This document shows positions 22,345 through 33,917 of a stretch of DNA of 64,000 bases, piece by piece. The notes below the pieces were generated by a model. It searched no databases. It saw nothing but the letters and a program-made list of their open reading frames with translations, and was not told where the DNA came from. Within the stretch, counting starts at the first letter, position 1. Each line of letters begins with the position of its first letter. Source of the stretch: Owenia fusiformis (lineage: Eukaryota; Annelida; Polychaeta; Sabellida; Oweniidae); assembly GCA_903813345.2 (NCBI GenBank), contig CAIIXF020000010.1:14019181-14083180 (forward strand). The letters run 5' to 3'. The translations under genes were made by a program, and so were the position numbers.

Positions 22345-22704
22345 TCACGTATGTAGTACCCAGCATCCCTTTTGTTGTCGTCTCCATAGTAACTTAATTC
22401 CACCCCTTGTTTTGATCCTGGTTTTATATCCATGCTTGTTTTTTCTTTTAATAACACTAGGTCTGTAGTTAAACCTCTTTGTTCCTCTCACAAACTGAGA
22501 TAATATTCCGAAATTAGGTTGAAGAAGGTTGGTGTTGAATCCATTGATAGCAAGTCCCAAGGAGCCTTGTTGTACGCCTGTATTTATTAATTTGGGCTGT
22601 CCATTTAATTCGGGTGTTGAAGGATTTTTTCTGATTGCAGAAAAGTTCCGAGAAATCACTGAGGTAAATGAAGGTTGGAGATTTTGTAGAGAACAAGCAT
22701 TCAT
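22345..22704 (-). CDS. MRPL34: Mitochondrial large-subunit ribosomal protein bL34m (MRPL34)
   Basis: 119 codons on the minus strand, ATG at 22704-22702, stop TGA at 22347-22345. The C-terminal 45 residues carry the bL34 signature (FNYRPSVIKRKNKHGY, then KTRGGIKLLWRRQQKG). The N-terminus lacks acidic residues, is rich in Ser/Arg/Asn and contains SRNFSAIRK, as expected for a mitochondrial import sequence. Human MRPL34 is 92 residues, so this precursor is somewhat longer. A good acceptor (TTTTGTTTCAG) ends at 22715, 11 bases before the ATG, so a 5' UTR exon upstream is likely and this coding exon is complete. Family knowledge: bL34 is a structural component of the mitochondrial 50S-like subunit. 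It lies tail-to-tail with SPG21. Confidence 0.9.
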   Translation of the reverse strand: MNACSLQNLQPSFTSVISRNFSAIRKNPSTPELNGQPKLINTGVQQGSLGLAINGFNTNLLQPNFGILSQFVRGTKRFNYRPSVIKRKNKHGYKTRIKTRGGIKLLWRRQQKGCWVLHT

Positions 22705-23084
22705 TGGCTTCAGTCTGAAACAAAAGTAAAATATATTAAAAGTATTATTTTATTTTAAAAGCATGGAAAAGTGTGTCGGTTCAGTACTTTCTCTTAGCCT
22801 TAGACCAAAAAATAGCACATCTTAACTGCTTTTGGCTTACAACCTAGGTTTCATGAAATTACACAAGTGTGACATGGCACTTATGTATGTATTTTTTTGA
22901 GACAATGTCAGTATATTTGTGACAAAATATTTGTCCATGGGAATTCTACTATTTGCCAGTCTTTAGATGTCCACATAACAACAAAATACATAGTAGTATG
23001 GATTCATGGTACAATGTGAGGTTATTCCCAGAGGCACGTGAACAGATAGTAAGGTAGAGTTGTCCCTAAAGACCTGGGTTTTCC

Positions 23085-23300
23085 TCTACAAATAGACCCA
23101 CATCTAGGGTTTTTATTTCAAAAATAGACCCACTTCGAAGTAAGTTTTAAAAAACAAGACCCACTTCCAGGGATTTTTTTGTCAAGAACAATACCCAGCT
23201 TTAGGATTTTCAAAAAGTAGACCCAGTTCTAGGAATTATTTGTCAAAATAGGACCCATATCTATGTTTTTTCTTCAAAATGGGACACACATCTGTGAAAA
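23085..23300. repeat. Degenerate 35-45 bp tandem repeat
   Basis: Five to six imperfect copies of the pattern AGACCCACTTCTAGG followed by a T-rich stretch and TCAAAAA. Intergenic. Confidence 0.7.
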
Positions 23301-23359
23301 AGTTACCTACTTTAGTGGCACATTCCCATATAGCCAATATATAGGAATACCCCCTCCAG

Positions 23360-23430
23360 CCTAAAGATCACCCCCTCCACTCTGAGTACCAATTTTTTTT
23401 TCCTGGTACACAGAGTGGAGGGGGGGGGGA
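23360..23430. repeat. Short inverted repeat around CCCCCTCCACTCTG
   Basis: ACCCCCTCCACTCTGAGTACCA is answered by TGGTACACAGAGTGGAGGGG after a T-rich loop, followed by a G run. It forms a hairpin of about 20 bp stem. Confidence 0.7.
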
Positions 23431-23927
23431 GTTCTTTCTGGAGAACTTAGCTTACTGTTGCGTTATTGCCCCAAGCAGAATCATTGTTGATGAATATAGT
23501 CTTGAGTAGGGATAATGAGGATTACAATTGGTATTTTGGTTTCCTGTATAAAAAAATGTTTTCTTTTTCTGGACCAGCATAGCACCATCTAGTGTTTAAT
23601 AATATAAATCGAGGTTTATTCTCCATAGGGTGTATCTAATCTATCAGGAAACATTTCCAAGTTTCGTTAGAAACAGAATTTCTAGAGATGGCAGGGTGAA
23701 TGATTTCGAGACTATGTAGAGCAGAATAATTTTCTGAAACAAGTATGTAGCTTTCAGTGGCAGCTCTCATAGGCCTAGGGAAAGGTAGTATTTAGACAAG
23801 TCCTAGACTCTAGCTCAATCTAGAAAGTCACTTATTTATTGAGCTCAATAGTACTTTTCCATTGGCCTATAGACGGGATCATGATATCATTCATTTCAAT
23901 CATTTATTTTTCAATCCATATCAATGT

Positions 23928-25090
23928 AAAACCTCATATGACCGTGACAATGCTATATTATATTGCAAGGCCTGTCACGACCATGGTAATGTTGAAGCCT
24001 TATATGGCTGTGGCAATGGTTGTAAGGCATGTCATGACCGTGGTAATGTTAAAGCCTGATATTACCGTGACAATGTTCACATTCTTGAATGAGATTAGAA
24101 TTATAGTTTGTGGAAATGAATTATGAGTTAAAGTAGTAGTAGTAGTCTAGATTTACATATTTAAGGTAGATAAACGATGACATTTTTCATTACAGTATTC
24201 TCATGCTAATAAATGTCACTTCATATAACCATTGTCACGGTCATATCAGGCTTTAACATTACCATGGTCATGTCAGGCCTTGCAATATAGTATAGCATTG
24301 TCACTGTCATATCAGGCTGAACATAACCACGGTCATGACAGGCCATGCAATATAATATAGCATTGTCACGGTTTACTTCCTGCGAAAGCTATTTGGATTT
24401 TGATATAATAGCTTTCCCACGGAGCATTTGGACAGCTGAATGATTGTGACCTTTGAAATCGAATTAAGTCGATCCGCGGCTTACTTTTGGTCTCCAACTG
24501 TGTCTTACATCAGTATCATCAATCAATCAATCCGTGTAAGTATTAGAGCGCTGAAATACTTCTTTTTCAATCAAGACTTGTAAATTGTTCATCAAGTGAA
24601 TGTTTTTTAGACCTATTTCCAATATGGCGGTGTGCTAGGAGCGAGATACGCAACGAACGAAATGAATTTTGAGAATTAGTTAGGTTCGGACAACCTCCGG
24701 AGATTTATGAAAATGTCCGAGCAGAAAACGCCATATTGGAATTTGGCAGTAAAAACATTCACTCGACTAACAATTACAAGTCTTGATCGAAAAGGAAGTA
24801 CTTCAGCGCTCCAATACTTACACGGATTGATGATACTGATGTAAGACACAGTTAGAGACCAAAAGTAAGCCACGGATCGACTTAATTCGATTTCAAAGGT
24901 CACTATTAATCAGCTGTTCACTTCCCCGTTTGAGAGCCATAAGTTTCAAAATCTAACATGGCTCTCGAAGTGAGTAAGTCACGGTCATATGAGGCTTTAA
25001 CATTCATGGTCATGACAGGCCTTGCAATATAATATAGCATTGTCACGGTTATACCAGGCTTTCATGATAACACTACCACGGTCATGGCAG
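23928..25090. repeat. Inverted arrays of a GTCATGACCGTGG-type repeat, interrupted by a nested element
   Basis: On the left (23928-24075) units read ATGACCGTGACAATG; on the right (24226-24370 and again 24978-25090) the same units occur in inverted orientation (CATTGTCACGGTCATATCAGG). The right array is split by a separate inverted-repeat element at 24373-24977. Confidence 0.7.
24373..24977. mobile_element. 605-bp inverted-repeat element nested in the repeat array
   Basis: Arms of about 260 bp (24373-24640 and 24715-24977) are imperfect complements; for example GACCTTTGAAATCGAATTAA near 24450 mirrors 24880-24900. Ends read TTACTTCCTGCGA and complement. No long ORF. The array sequence resumes directly on each side, showing it inserted there. 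Confidence 0.72.
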
Positions 25091-25704
25091 GATCCTTGCG
25101 AAACTTAAAAACACTTAATAAGATGGTGACGGTTGTGCCAGGCATAAGTCTTGCAACAGATAGGGTCTCGCCTAAACTTCGAAAATAAAATGGGCCAGTT
25201 TTGAACCCATTTGGGTCGACACAGACACTACTCTACTCACGTTTCAGATGTTCTCAATAACGTCTTTGGCAGCACGAACAGTCTAGACAAGTGTCGATAC
25301 ATTAAATTCATAGTTTTACAGTAGAAAAGGATTGAGAAGTCACAAAAAGTAAAATATTTCAATCATTCGGCTCTGAAAGTTGAGGCTCGTTAGTTTACTG
25401 CTTTAATTCAACGAACGACCTAAATTATCAAATTCGTTCGGGATTTGTATACCTGTTAAAATCCCGAACATTAAAAGCTACAACATGAATATAAAATGCC
25501 TGGCCCTTCAGATCTATGAAATCTAGTATCCATGAAAACATCAGTGAATTATTATGGATGTGTTACAAGAAACCACTTGATTTTGAAATATTCCTGGGCC
25601 TTGGCATAGGGTTACCCCCTGGGTGTTCACTGTGTACAACCACGGACCTGAAGAACTTAAAGTCCGTGGTACAACATTTGGCGGAGGTCCTAGGCTGAAC
25701 CCTC

Positions 25705-26125
25705 AGATATCAATATATAATTCCCATACCAAAATGTCAAGTTTGGATGTGTTCCCATACCAACTGATATAGTGCCCAAAGGCCATACCAAATGCCCAAA
25801 TATGAAACCAATGCCATACCAAATGTCAAAATATAGGACCAATGCCAATGCCATGACTTATTTAAACTGAATATGGTCCCAAGAAGAAGGCGATCTTTGA
25901 GGAATATGAACCAAAACAACCTCATATTAGGATATGTGTAACTACTAGACCAATTCCATACCATAATTGTGAGATAACATATTTTCCATGACCATTCCCA
26001 TTCCAGAAAGTTGAAAAATCTGACTATTTCCATCCCTCAAAAGTCATAATGAGGGGGCATTCTCATACCACATTCTAAAATTTGGGTCCATTGCCATACC
26101 AAATGTCAAAAAAGATACCCCATGT
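25705..26125. repeat. Degenerate repeat of CCATACCAAATG words
   Basis: Words such as CCATACCAAATGTCAAAATA and CCAATGCCATACC recur irregularly over 400 bp. Low-complexity, non-coding. Confidence 0.55.
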
Positions 26126-26404
26126 GCGCCGAGGATCCCTGTCAAGGTTTACATACAGTGAATCCCCGGGAGGTTACCCAGAAACGCAACCTTCTAATTT
26201 TGGAAAAAGCCTTTAGAGGTTTAATTTTTTGTGTTACCCTGTATATCACAGTCTGTATACTAAACAGGGACGTACTGTAGTCTAGCTTCAATTCCTTGTG
26301 ATCCGCGCACCACACACTTCATGTTCTGTAGGTGCATATAGGTAAAGTAAGGGGAGGGTGTTGTCATATAAACAATACAATCACTGGCATTTGGTACGAA
26401 AAAG

Positions 26405-26485
26405 TGGTATTCCACTTATAGAGGTTCAGTTGGTCTTGGGACTCTGAAATTAAATTATTCCACTAATAGAGGTGTTCAATTACTG
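26405..26485. mobile_element. Fragment of the CAGTGAAACCTGT miniature element
   Basis: TAGAGGTTCAGTTGGTCTTGGGACTCT and TAGAGGTGTTC match the right half of the 980-1212 element. A possible left part begins near 26154. Confidence 0.5.
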
Positions 26486-26888
26486 ATTACCTGATTACCA
26501 TTACCAAGGTACTTCAAGAGTTTTCACTCTGTACGAAGCTGCATTTTTCCAAGTACCTTGATGATGATAACACAGGGGAAACTATGAGACGGTCCCTGGC
26601 TCAATTAAGTCAGTACGTCCGTTACTCAATAGATGGCGTATCTGTCTGCATAAAGTTTTACGGCGGAAATTCAGAACTGAGACAAAAGTGAAGCCGATGA
26701 GACGTGACTTAATTTCACCGAATAAATCTTGATATATGGACTCAAATCAAAGATAAACCTTGACATCGTACGTGATTTATAAAATCATACTGAACATTCG
26801 CTGCATCTCGTGGAAAGAGAGAGGCAATACTCTAAAATCAAAGAGAAAGAAAATATGCAACTTTGAAACTTTTGAAACATTCGCCAAG

Positions 26889-26943
26889 ATGGAGGTTAAC
26901 AAGTTCTTCAACTTTGCAGTAATTTTATGTGTGTTCTCAACAG
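26889..26943 (+). CDS. Probable signal-peptide first exon of a secreted or membrane protein
   Basis: ATG in a good context (GCCAAGATGG) opens 18 codons, MEVNKFFNFAVILCVFST, plus one base, followed by a strong donor (CAACAG|GTAAGA). The peptide has a lysine then a hydrophobic core (FFNFAVILCVF), as in a signal peptide, and the phase 1 intron directly after it is common in genes for secreted and receptor proteins. The upstream 200 bp lack repeats and are somewhat richer in CpG than the surroundings, which suits a promoter. I could not find a convincing second exon in the following 37 kb, so the protein family is unknown. A chance ORF with a donor is the alternative. Confidence 0.5.
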
Positions 26944-29943
26944 GTAAGATTAGTTGATTACCATTCGATTCAAATATTTAAAAGCTATTATAATGTTTAT
27001 ATCCCACGAGATACTGATATGTGGTGGATTATCATTTTGTTTTAATTTGACTGGAAGCTGAGAGTGGGAGGGGGAGGGGCAGGCGAGGAGTTATATTTTA
27101 GAATAATACATCTACATCTATCATTATGCTAATTTAAGCAAGATAGAATATTTGTAATATCTGTAACAACTGCATAAAGCTTCGTGTCAAAATGGTATGT
27201 CGTAGGCTATTGAACTGAAGAATCGAGACACATTTTATATTCATGCTTGATTGCACTTTTTAACGAAATTCTTAGGTAGATTGCTTTATGATTTCGTTAT
27301 TGTTATAATCATCATTAATAAATTCAAATACATACCCAGTTCAAATAATTTGAAATATTTTAAAGTGACATTTCTCCAAATCTTTTTTGATTATTTTCAT
27401 TTTTGTGAAAGTAAGGAATTAACTAAGTTCATTTTTCATCTTTCATCTCTTCCTCATCTGTCTTTTTCAATAATCAAGCAAATTACATACAGGTCGCTAT
27501 GAGCAACCGTCTGTAAAATTAAATAATCCAAAAACAAGTTATGAATGCCTAAGTAATAGTATGGAACTAAAAGGATGATCTAATCATTGGCAGTTTTATA
27601 TTCATGATGATCTACAATTCAGTGCAACTAATCTTATTTAGGACCCTGGTAATAACACCAGATTTATTCTGATTTCATTTTTTATGAAGCAAGAGAATAG
27701 TTGAAAATCTTATGAAAGCCTATTGTTCAGTTTAAGTTTGTGCCTGTGTTTTTGCATGACTGACTTCAACAGTATACCATCAATGATCAGTATTCTTAAA
27801 CATTCATCATGTCATTATCTATGGTTCTGTCAATTCAATTATATTCATACTTGACTACCCCTTTTAATGATGTAATGTTACCTTGAAATATTTTTTATAT
27901 AGATGAGTCAACATCTGTTTATTTTAATTTTGAAATCACACATCTTTTTTATGGGTTTTATTTCAGGTCTGTTTTTAAAATCTTAGATTTCATGTTAGAT
28001 ATCTGGCCAGGGACAACTGAGCATGAGACTTGAAGGAGCCTTCTTGTAATTTGCTCACCAGAAACTTGATACTTTTAGATTAGGCACCGTGTTGGAGAAA
28101 ATACTGGTAACACAAATATATCCAGGAATATACACCATACCCTCAAACTAAAAACATGTTTTTAGATATTTTCTGAACTGTGAAATATTTTTTGGTGGTT
28201 TGCGATTAAGATTTTTATCAGTTGTCGATGACAGAACGTGAATACCATAATTGGTCTACCCAAAATGTGTCAGTCCGTTTTGGTTCTGGTTAATAACTAA
28301 TGGATTTTTGATAAGTCAGAAATGAGGTTAAAACATTCTACATGTAAATGTTATAAACACATATAAAGTATGTAGATAAAAGTAAAAGTGATACATGGTT
28401 GCACTCGCTTCTTATCTGATAATGTTTAACAGATTTTAATTATACTTCTCTGGGGTAAATCCTTTATTTGAGGTTTCAAATATGACTACTCAAGCTTTAT
28501 GTTCGATAGTAGTGAGGTAGGGTAGTAACTTCATTAGATAAAGAAAAAGTTGAATAAGGCATCCCCAGCTATCTATAGCCCCAAATTGTATTCAAAGACA
28601 AATGGGTCAAACAGGAGCTTGGTACATGTAAGACTACTGTCCTGTGTTGTTGGATTTACATCCTGTACTATATCTCTTGGGGTATCTATCTCAAGCATTA
28701 GATAAAGAGGGACTCAGATAAACCAGAATGGCTGACCTGTTTTAAAGTTTAAGCTTTGTCATTTTCAGAGATTTATTATCATTAATGTTTTATAGAAAGA
28801 ATTGAAATACCCGAGAATGTCCTTTCCTACATGTCTAATTATATGATTTTTCTTCATGTACTCTTAATTACTTGGTCTAATTGCTTGGCTTTGACATTAG
28901 GAGTCACCAAGTTTGGGAATTATGGGAGCTATGTCAGGTGACCACAAATATTGGAACAATTTAAGAATAATAGGATATGTTTACTTCTCTCCTTAGCTAT
29001 AAACAATGTAATCAATGCTGTGTATGACATTCAGGATTATTTGATCCCTCAAGAAAATATCAATGATTTTCAGAAATATTATGTTTGCATAGCCTAATAA
29101 TTGAATTTCTTTAGATGGCTTTGAAAGCGAAAGAGTATAAATGGACATGTTTATTACCATCTTTGTCTTTGTAGGTGAAAATCAAAAGTTCAAGTGAAAT
29201 GTTATTACCTTTTGAAATGTGATGACACCCTATGTAACTAATTTGAAATCATGATTTGGTTGTCATGGTAAACTGATCTGTATTTTATCTATCTGTTAGT
29301 TTTTATGTCTGCAGCTATATCTGTGATGTGTTCCTTATGGGGACTACTTTATCCAAGATTATGCTCATAAACGCCCCTTGTGTTCCACTTAACAACAGTT
29401 CTTTGAAATCCTGCTGAGGAAAGGGAAGACAACATTTTATTTTAATCATTTATACTTACAATGTATTAAAGGGGCAACAAGGACTGTAGAGAGAAAATTC
29501 ACAATTTTTTCTTTTTTCTGAGCTATCAGGTCAATATTTGACTTAACATCTTCTTTGACATACCTATTTTCTGTTGTAAATTCAGTTCAAAGCTTCTATA
29601 AAGGGAGTCCCACTTATAGATTTTTAAGATTCACCATGTTTCAAGAGGAATATCAGCTGAAATAATGATCATCCAGGGTGTTTCTTTGTAGATAATAAAA
29701 AATATATGTTAGTCTTGATGAAATATCCAAACTTATATATATTTTGACACTGGTCGATGATTGTTGAATGGCCCCCATGCATTAATTGTTGCACCTTTAA
29801 GTATGAATATACTAACCAGTGATATGTGCCTTAGTATCAAACACCTACTGATATTAAGATTTATTGAAATATATGATACCATACCATGCAATCATAGGTG
29901 GTAATTGTGAAGTTACTACCATTAGTTCCCTGACCCAAAGGTA
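26944..29943. other. Putative intron, nothing recognised
   Basis: AT-rich DNA without recognisable exons, RNAs or repeats beyond a short G-rich run near 27065. It ends at the target site of the palindromic element. Confidence 0.4.
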
Positions 29944-29949
29944 CAGGTA
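29944..29949. repeat. 6-bp target-site duplication CAGGTA, left copy
   Basis: CAGGTA directly precedes AGTAGATAG at the left tip of the palindrome, and the same hexamer follows CTATCTACT at 34895-34900. Confidence 0.85.
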
Positions 29950-30926
29950 AGTAGATAGAAAACTGAGGGCATCAGAACGCCACGGGCCGCCACGGGCCCG
30001 GGGCTTTCAAAATCTCTGAAGATGAGCAGGAGATATAGATGAGCAGGAGATAAATTAATTAGATGGGGATTAGGAGATAACTTAATTGGATGGGGCTTTC
30101 ATCTTAAATGGGTGAGAGATAAGATACGCATGACATCATTGTTATCTTAAATGGGTGAGAGATAAGATGCGCATGACATCATTGTTATCTTAAATAGGTG
30201 AGAAATGTATTTCTTGGACTGAATAGTAAAGTACAAAATAAATCCTTTTAATATTATTTTAAATTTGGTATAATCCATTAACAGTGTTTACAATTCTACT
30301 TTCAATATTAACCCAACATTGAAAAGAATCAATAATCCTATTGAGCTGGTCAAACAAATACTGTTCGCATAAAAGGAAAGAGAACTGGATTTTGGATTAA
30401 ATATGTGTACAGATGAAAAGGTTTATTTATTTAAGACCTATATTGAATTGACCGTTGAAAAGGTTTATTTATTTAAGTCCTATATTGAATTGACCATTTG
30501 ATCTTACTATACTTGATTTCAACAATAATGGTCTTTTAATGTAATAATTGAATGTTGACATTTAATTGTGTCATCACAATGTTAATCCTTCATATTCTAG
30601 AACATCTTTTGTTTACAGTGTTAATCCCCTTTTTCAAAAACAGATTATAGCGATGAGTCATTATTCTGGAAGGTTCCAGAAGTTTGACAGAAAAATCTAT
30701 TGAATGTATCTTAAGAATATAAATAATCTTTCAACTTTCTAATCTGGAATGGTCAATAACAACAAGAACTACATTAATTCACGACATCAGTTTCTAAGAA
30801 TATCACGACATCAGATGTTGATAAGAAGTTGATATTGATGCCACTTGACAATATATATTGAGTGAAATATTCAAATCTTTATCATTTCAATCCTCATACT
30901 TGATATATACACATCAACTAAAAACC

Positions 30927-31301
30927 ATGAAATTAGTACCATATGTAGACAACCCAGAACACTGGTTGAAACTTATTCGAGCTGGGAGACAGAATAGATT
31001 GAAAGTATCTCAAACAGGAAGAGGGTGGATAGGCATAGATGACATTAAAGAAGATACTAAACCGGTACAAATCATTTCACCCATGACCGCAGTTGTCGAC
31101 AGAGCAAAGGCACAATTGAAACGTCAACATGAAGATATGAAATATGAAGAGTATAGACCATCTAAAGAGAAACAACAAAACTCTGTAAATATAAAGAAGA
31201 AACATCCATTTAAACAGAAAAAACAAAACACTTCGAATACAAGAAAGAAACGGACATTCTTATACAAACCACCTGGTATCCCAGCAAGGATGGACGATTA
31301 A
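30927..31301 (+). CDS. Small basic protein of the palindromic element, left-arm copy
   Basis: 124 codons from ATG 30927 (context AAAACCATGA) to TAA 31299-31301. The frame is open for 23 codons further upstream but without an ATG, so I chose this start. AATAAA follows within 40 bp (31331-31345), so it looks like a complete small transcription unit. It starts MKLVPYVDNPEHWLKL. The second half is very rich in Lys/Arg/Gln/Asn (KQQNSVNIKKKHPFKQ), and the end is YKPPGIPARMDD. No signal peptide, membrane segment or known domain is seen. Short ORFs opening with M-K-x-V/I-P occur in Polinton-type elements, so it may be one of their small structural or nucleic-acid-binding proteins; this is weak inference. 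Confidence 0.7.
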   Translation: MKLVPYVDNPEHWLKLIRAGRQNRLKVSQTGRGWIGIDDIKEDTKPVQIISPMTAVVDRAKAQLKRQHEDMKYEEYRPSKEKQQNSVNIKKKHPFKQKKQNTSNTRKKRTFLYKPPGIPARMDD

Positions 31302-31410
31302 AGTTATTTGTATATAATACTGAACGATATGAATAAAAATAAATAACTAAAGTTTCAAATGTTGTTTTTTTTCAAATGTTGTTCATTTACAAATGGTTTG
31401 AATATGTATG

Positions 31411-32010
31411 AACATTAGTTAGCATTACCTCATTAGCATCTGTTAGCATTATCATTAGCATATGTTAGCATTATCATTAGCATCTGTTAGCATTACCATT
31501 AGCATCTGTTAGCATCATCATTAGCATATGTTAGCATCTGTTAGCATTAGCATTAGTATCTGTTAGCATTACCATTAGCATCTGTTAGCATCATCATTAG
31601 CATATGTTAGCATCTGTTAGCATTAGCATTAGTATCTGTTAGCATCATCATTAGCATATGTTAGTATCTGTTAGCATTACTTAGCATTACCATTAGCATT
31701 ACCATTAGCATATGTTAGCATCTGTTAGCATTACCATTAGCATCTGTTAGCATCATCATTAGCATATGTTAGCATCTGTTAGCATTAGCATTAGTATCTG
31801 TTAGCATTACCATTAGCATCTGTTAGCATCATCATTAGCATATGTTAGCATCTGTTAGCATTAGCATTAGTATCTGTTAGCATCATCATTAGCATATGTT
31901 AGTATCTGTTAGCATTACTTAGCATTACCATTAGCATTACCATTAGCATATGTTAGCATCTGTTAGCATTACATCATTAGCATATGTTAGCATTATTTAG
32001 CATTAGTTTT
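31411..32010. repeat. Minisatellite array of TTAGCAT units, left arm
   Basis: 600 bp of variants of CATTAGCATCTGTTAGCATTAC. A higher-order block of about 130 bp is repeated. The mirror array in the right arm (32834-33433) has exactly the same length. Confidence 0.9.
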
Positions 32011-32430
32011 ACAAATGTTCACTGATGTTCACTGATGTTCACAAATGTTCAAAAATGTTCACTAGTATTGTTCACAAATGTTCACTGATGTTCACAAATG
32101 TTCACTAGTATTGTTCACAAATGTTCACTGATGTTCACAAATGTTCACTAGTATTGTTCACAAATGTTCACTAGTATTGTTCGCAAATGTTCACTGATGT
32201 TCACTAGTATTGTTCACTGATGTTCACAAATGTTCACTGATGTTCACAAATGTTCACTAGTATTGTTCACAAATGTTCCCTGATGTTCACAAATGTTCAC
32301 TAGTATTGTTCACAAATGTTCACTAGTATTGTTCACAAATGTTCACTGATGTTCACAAATGTTCAATGATGTTCACAAATGTTCACTAGTATTGTTCACA
32401 AATGTTCACTGATGTTCACAAATGTTCACA
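32011..32430. repeat. Minisatellite array of GTTCACAAATGTTCACTAGTATT units, left arm
   Basis: 420 bp made of GTTCACAAAT, GTTCACTGAT and GTTCACTAGTATT words. The right arm counterpart is 140 bp shorter. Confidence 0.9.
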
Positions 32431-32553
32431 GGGAATGAGGAGGAGGAGGAGGAGGGGGTGAGGAGGAGGGAATGAGGAGGATGGAATGAGGAGGAGGATT
32501 AGGAGGGAATGAGGAGGAGGATTAGGAGGGAATGAGGAGGAGGAGGAGGAGGA
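32431..32553. repeat. Polypurine spacer at the palindrome centre
   Basis: 123 bp made almost entirely of A and G with rare T (GGAATGAGGAGGAGGAGG), separating the inverted arms. Confidence 0.9.
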
Positions 32554-32833
32554 TTTGTGAACATTTGTGAACATTTGTGAACATCAGTGAACATTTGTGA
32601 ACAATACTAGTGAACATTTGTGAACATCATTGAACATTTGTGAACATCAGTGAACATTTGTGAACAATACTAGTGAACATTTGTGAACAATACTAGTGAA
32701 CATTTGTGAACATCAGTGAACATTTGTGAACAATACTAGTGAACATTTGTGAACATCAGTGAACATTTGTGAACAATACTAGTGAACATTTTTGAACATC
32801 AGTGAACATCAGTGAACATCAGTGAACATTTGT
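32554..32833. repeat. Minisatellite array of GTGAACATTT units, right arm
   Basis: Inverted counterpart of 32011-32430, 280 bp, with one extra terminal AAATGTTCAC unit at the spacer and a block of about 150 bp missing. Confidence 0.9.
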
Positions 32834-33433
32834 AAAACTAATGCTAAATAATGCTAACATATGCTAATGATGTAATGCTAACAGATGCTAACATATGCTA
32901 ATGGTAATGCTAATGGTAATGCTAAGTAATGCTAACAGATACTAACATATGCTAATGATGATGCTAACAGATACTAATGCTAATGCTAACAGATGCTAAC
33001 ATATGCTAATGATGATGCTAACAGATGCTAATGGTAATGCTAACAGATACTAATGCTAATGCTAACAGATGCTAACATATGCTAATGATGATGCTAACAG
33101 ATGCTAATGGTAATGCTAACAGATGCTAACATATGCTAATGGTAATGCTAATGGTAATGCTAAGTAATGCTAACAGATACTAACATATGCTAATGATGAT
33201 GCTAACAGATACTAATGCTAATGCTAACAGATGCTAACATATGCTAATGATGATGCTAACAGATGCTAATGGTAATGCTAACAGATACTAATGCTAATGC
33301 TAACAGATGCTAACATATGCTAATGATGATGCTAACAGATGCTAATGGTAATGCTAACAGATGCTAATGATAATGCTAACATATGCTAATGATAATGCTA
33401 ACAGATGCTAATGAGGTAATGCTAACTAATGTT
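32834..33433. repeat. Minisatellite array of ATGCTAA units, right arm
   Basis: Inverted counterpart of 31411-32010. It has the same 600-bp length, and the unit order agrees where I compared it. Confidence 0.9.
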
Positions 33434-33542
33434 CATACATATTCAAACCATTTGTAAATGAACAACATTTGAAAAAAAACAACATTTGAAACTTTAGTTA
33501 TTTATTTTTATTCATATCGTTCAGTATTATATACAAATAACT

Positions 33543-33917
33543 TTAATCGTCCATCCTTGCTGGGATACCAGGTGGTTTGTATAAGAATGTCCGTTTCTTT
33601 CTTGTATTCGAAGTGTTTTGTTTTTTCTGTTTAAATGGATGTTTCTTCTTTATATTTACAGAGTTTTGTTGTTTCTCTTTAGATGGTCTATACTCTTCAT
33701 ATTTCATATCTTCATGTTGACGTTTCAATTGTGCCTTTGCTCTGTCGACAACTGCGGTCATGGGTGAAATGATTTGTACCGGTTTAGTATCTTCTTTAAT
33801 GTCATCTATGCCTATCCACCCTCTTCCTGTTTGAGATACTTTCAATCTATTCTGTCTCCCAGCTCGAATAAGTTTCAACCAGTGTTCTGGGTTGTCTACA
33901 TATGGTACTAATTTCAT
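33543..33917 (-). CDS. Small basic protein of the palindromic element, right-arm copy
   Basis: Minus-strand duplicate of the left-arm 124-codon ORF, with the same deduced protein over its whole length and the same AATAAA arrangement after the stop. ATG at 33917-33915, TAA at 33545-33543. Both copies read towards the centre of the palindrome. Full identity between two copies of a freely evolving ORF implies recent formation or gene conversion. Confidence 0.7.
   Translation of the reverse strand: MKLVPYVDNPEHWLKLIRAGRQNRLKVSQTGRGWIGIDDIKEDTKPVQIISPMTAVVDRAKAQLKRQHEDMKYEEYRPSKEKQQNSVNIKKKHPFKQKKQNTSNTRKKRTFLYKPPGIPARMDD

Noticed and set aside
31411-33433. CRISPR-like repeat-spacer array
   Set aside because: Units are contiguous variants without unique spacers, in an animal genome; these are minisatellites.
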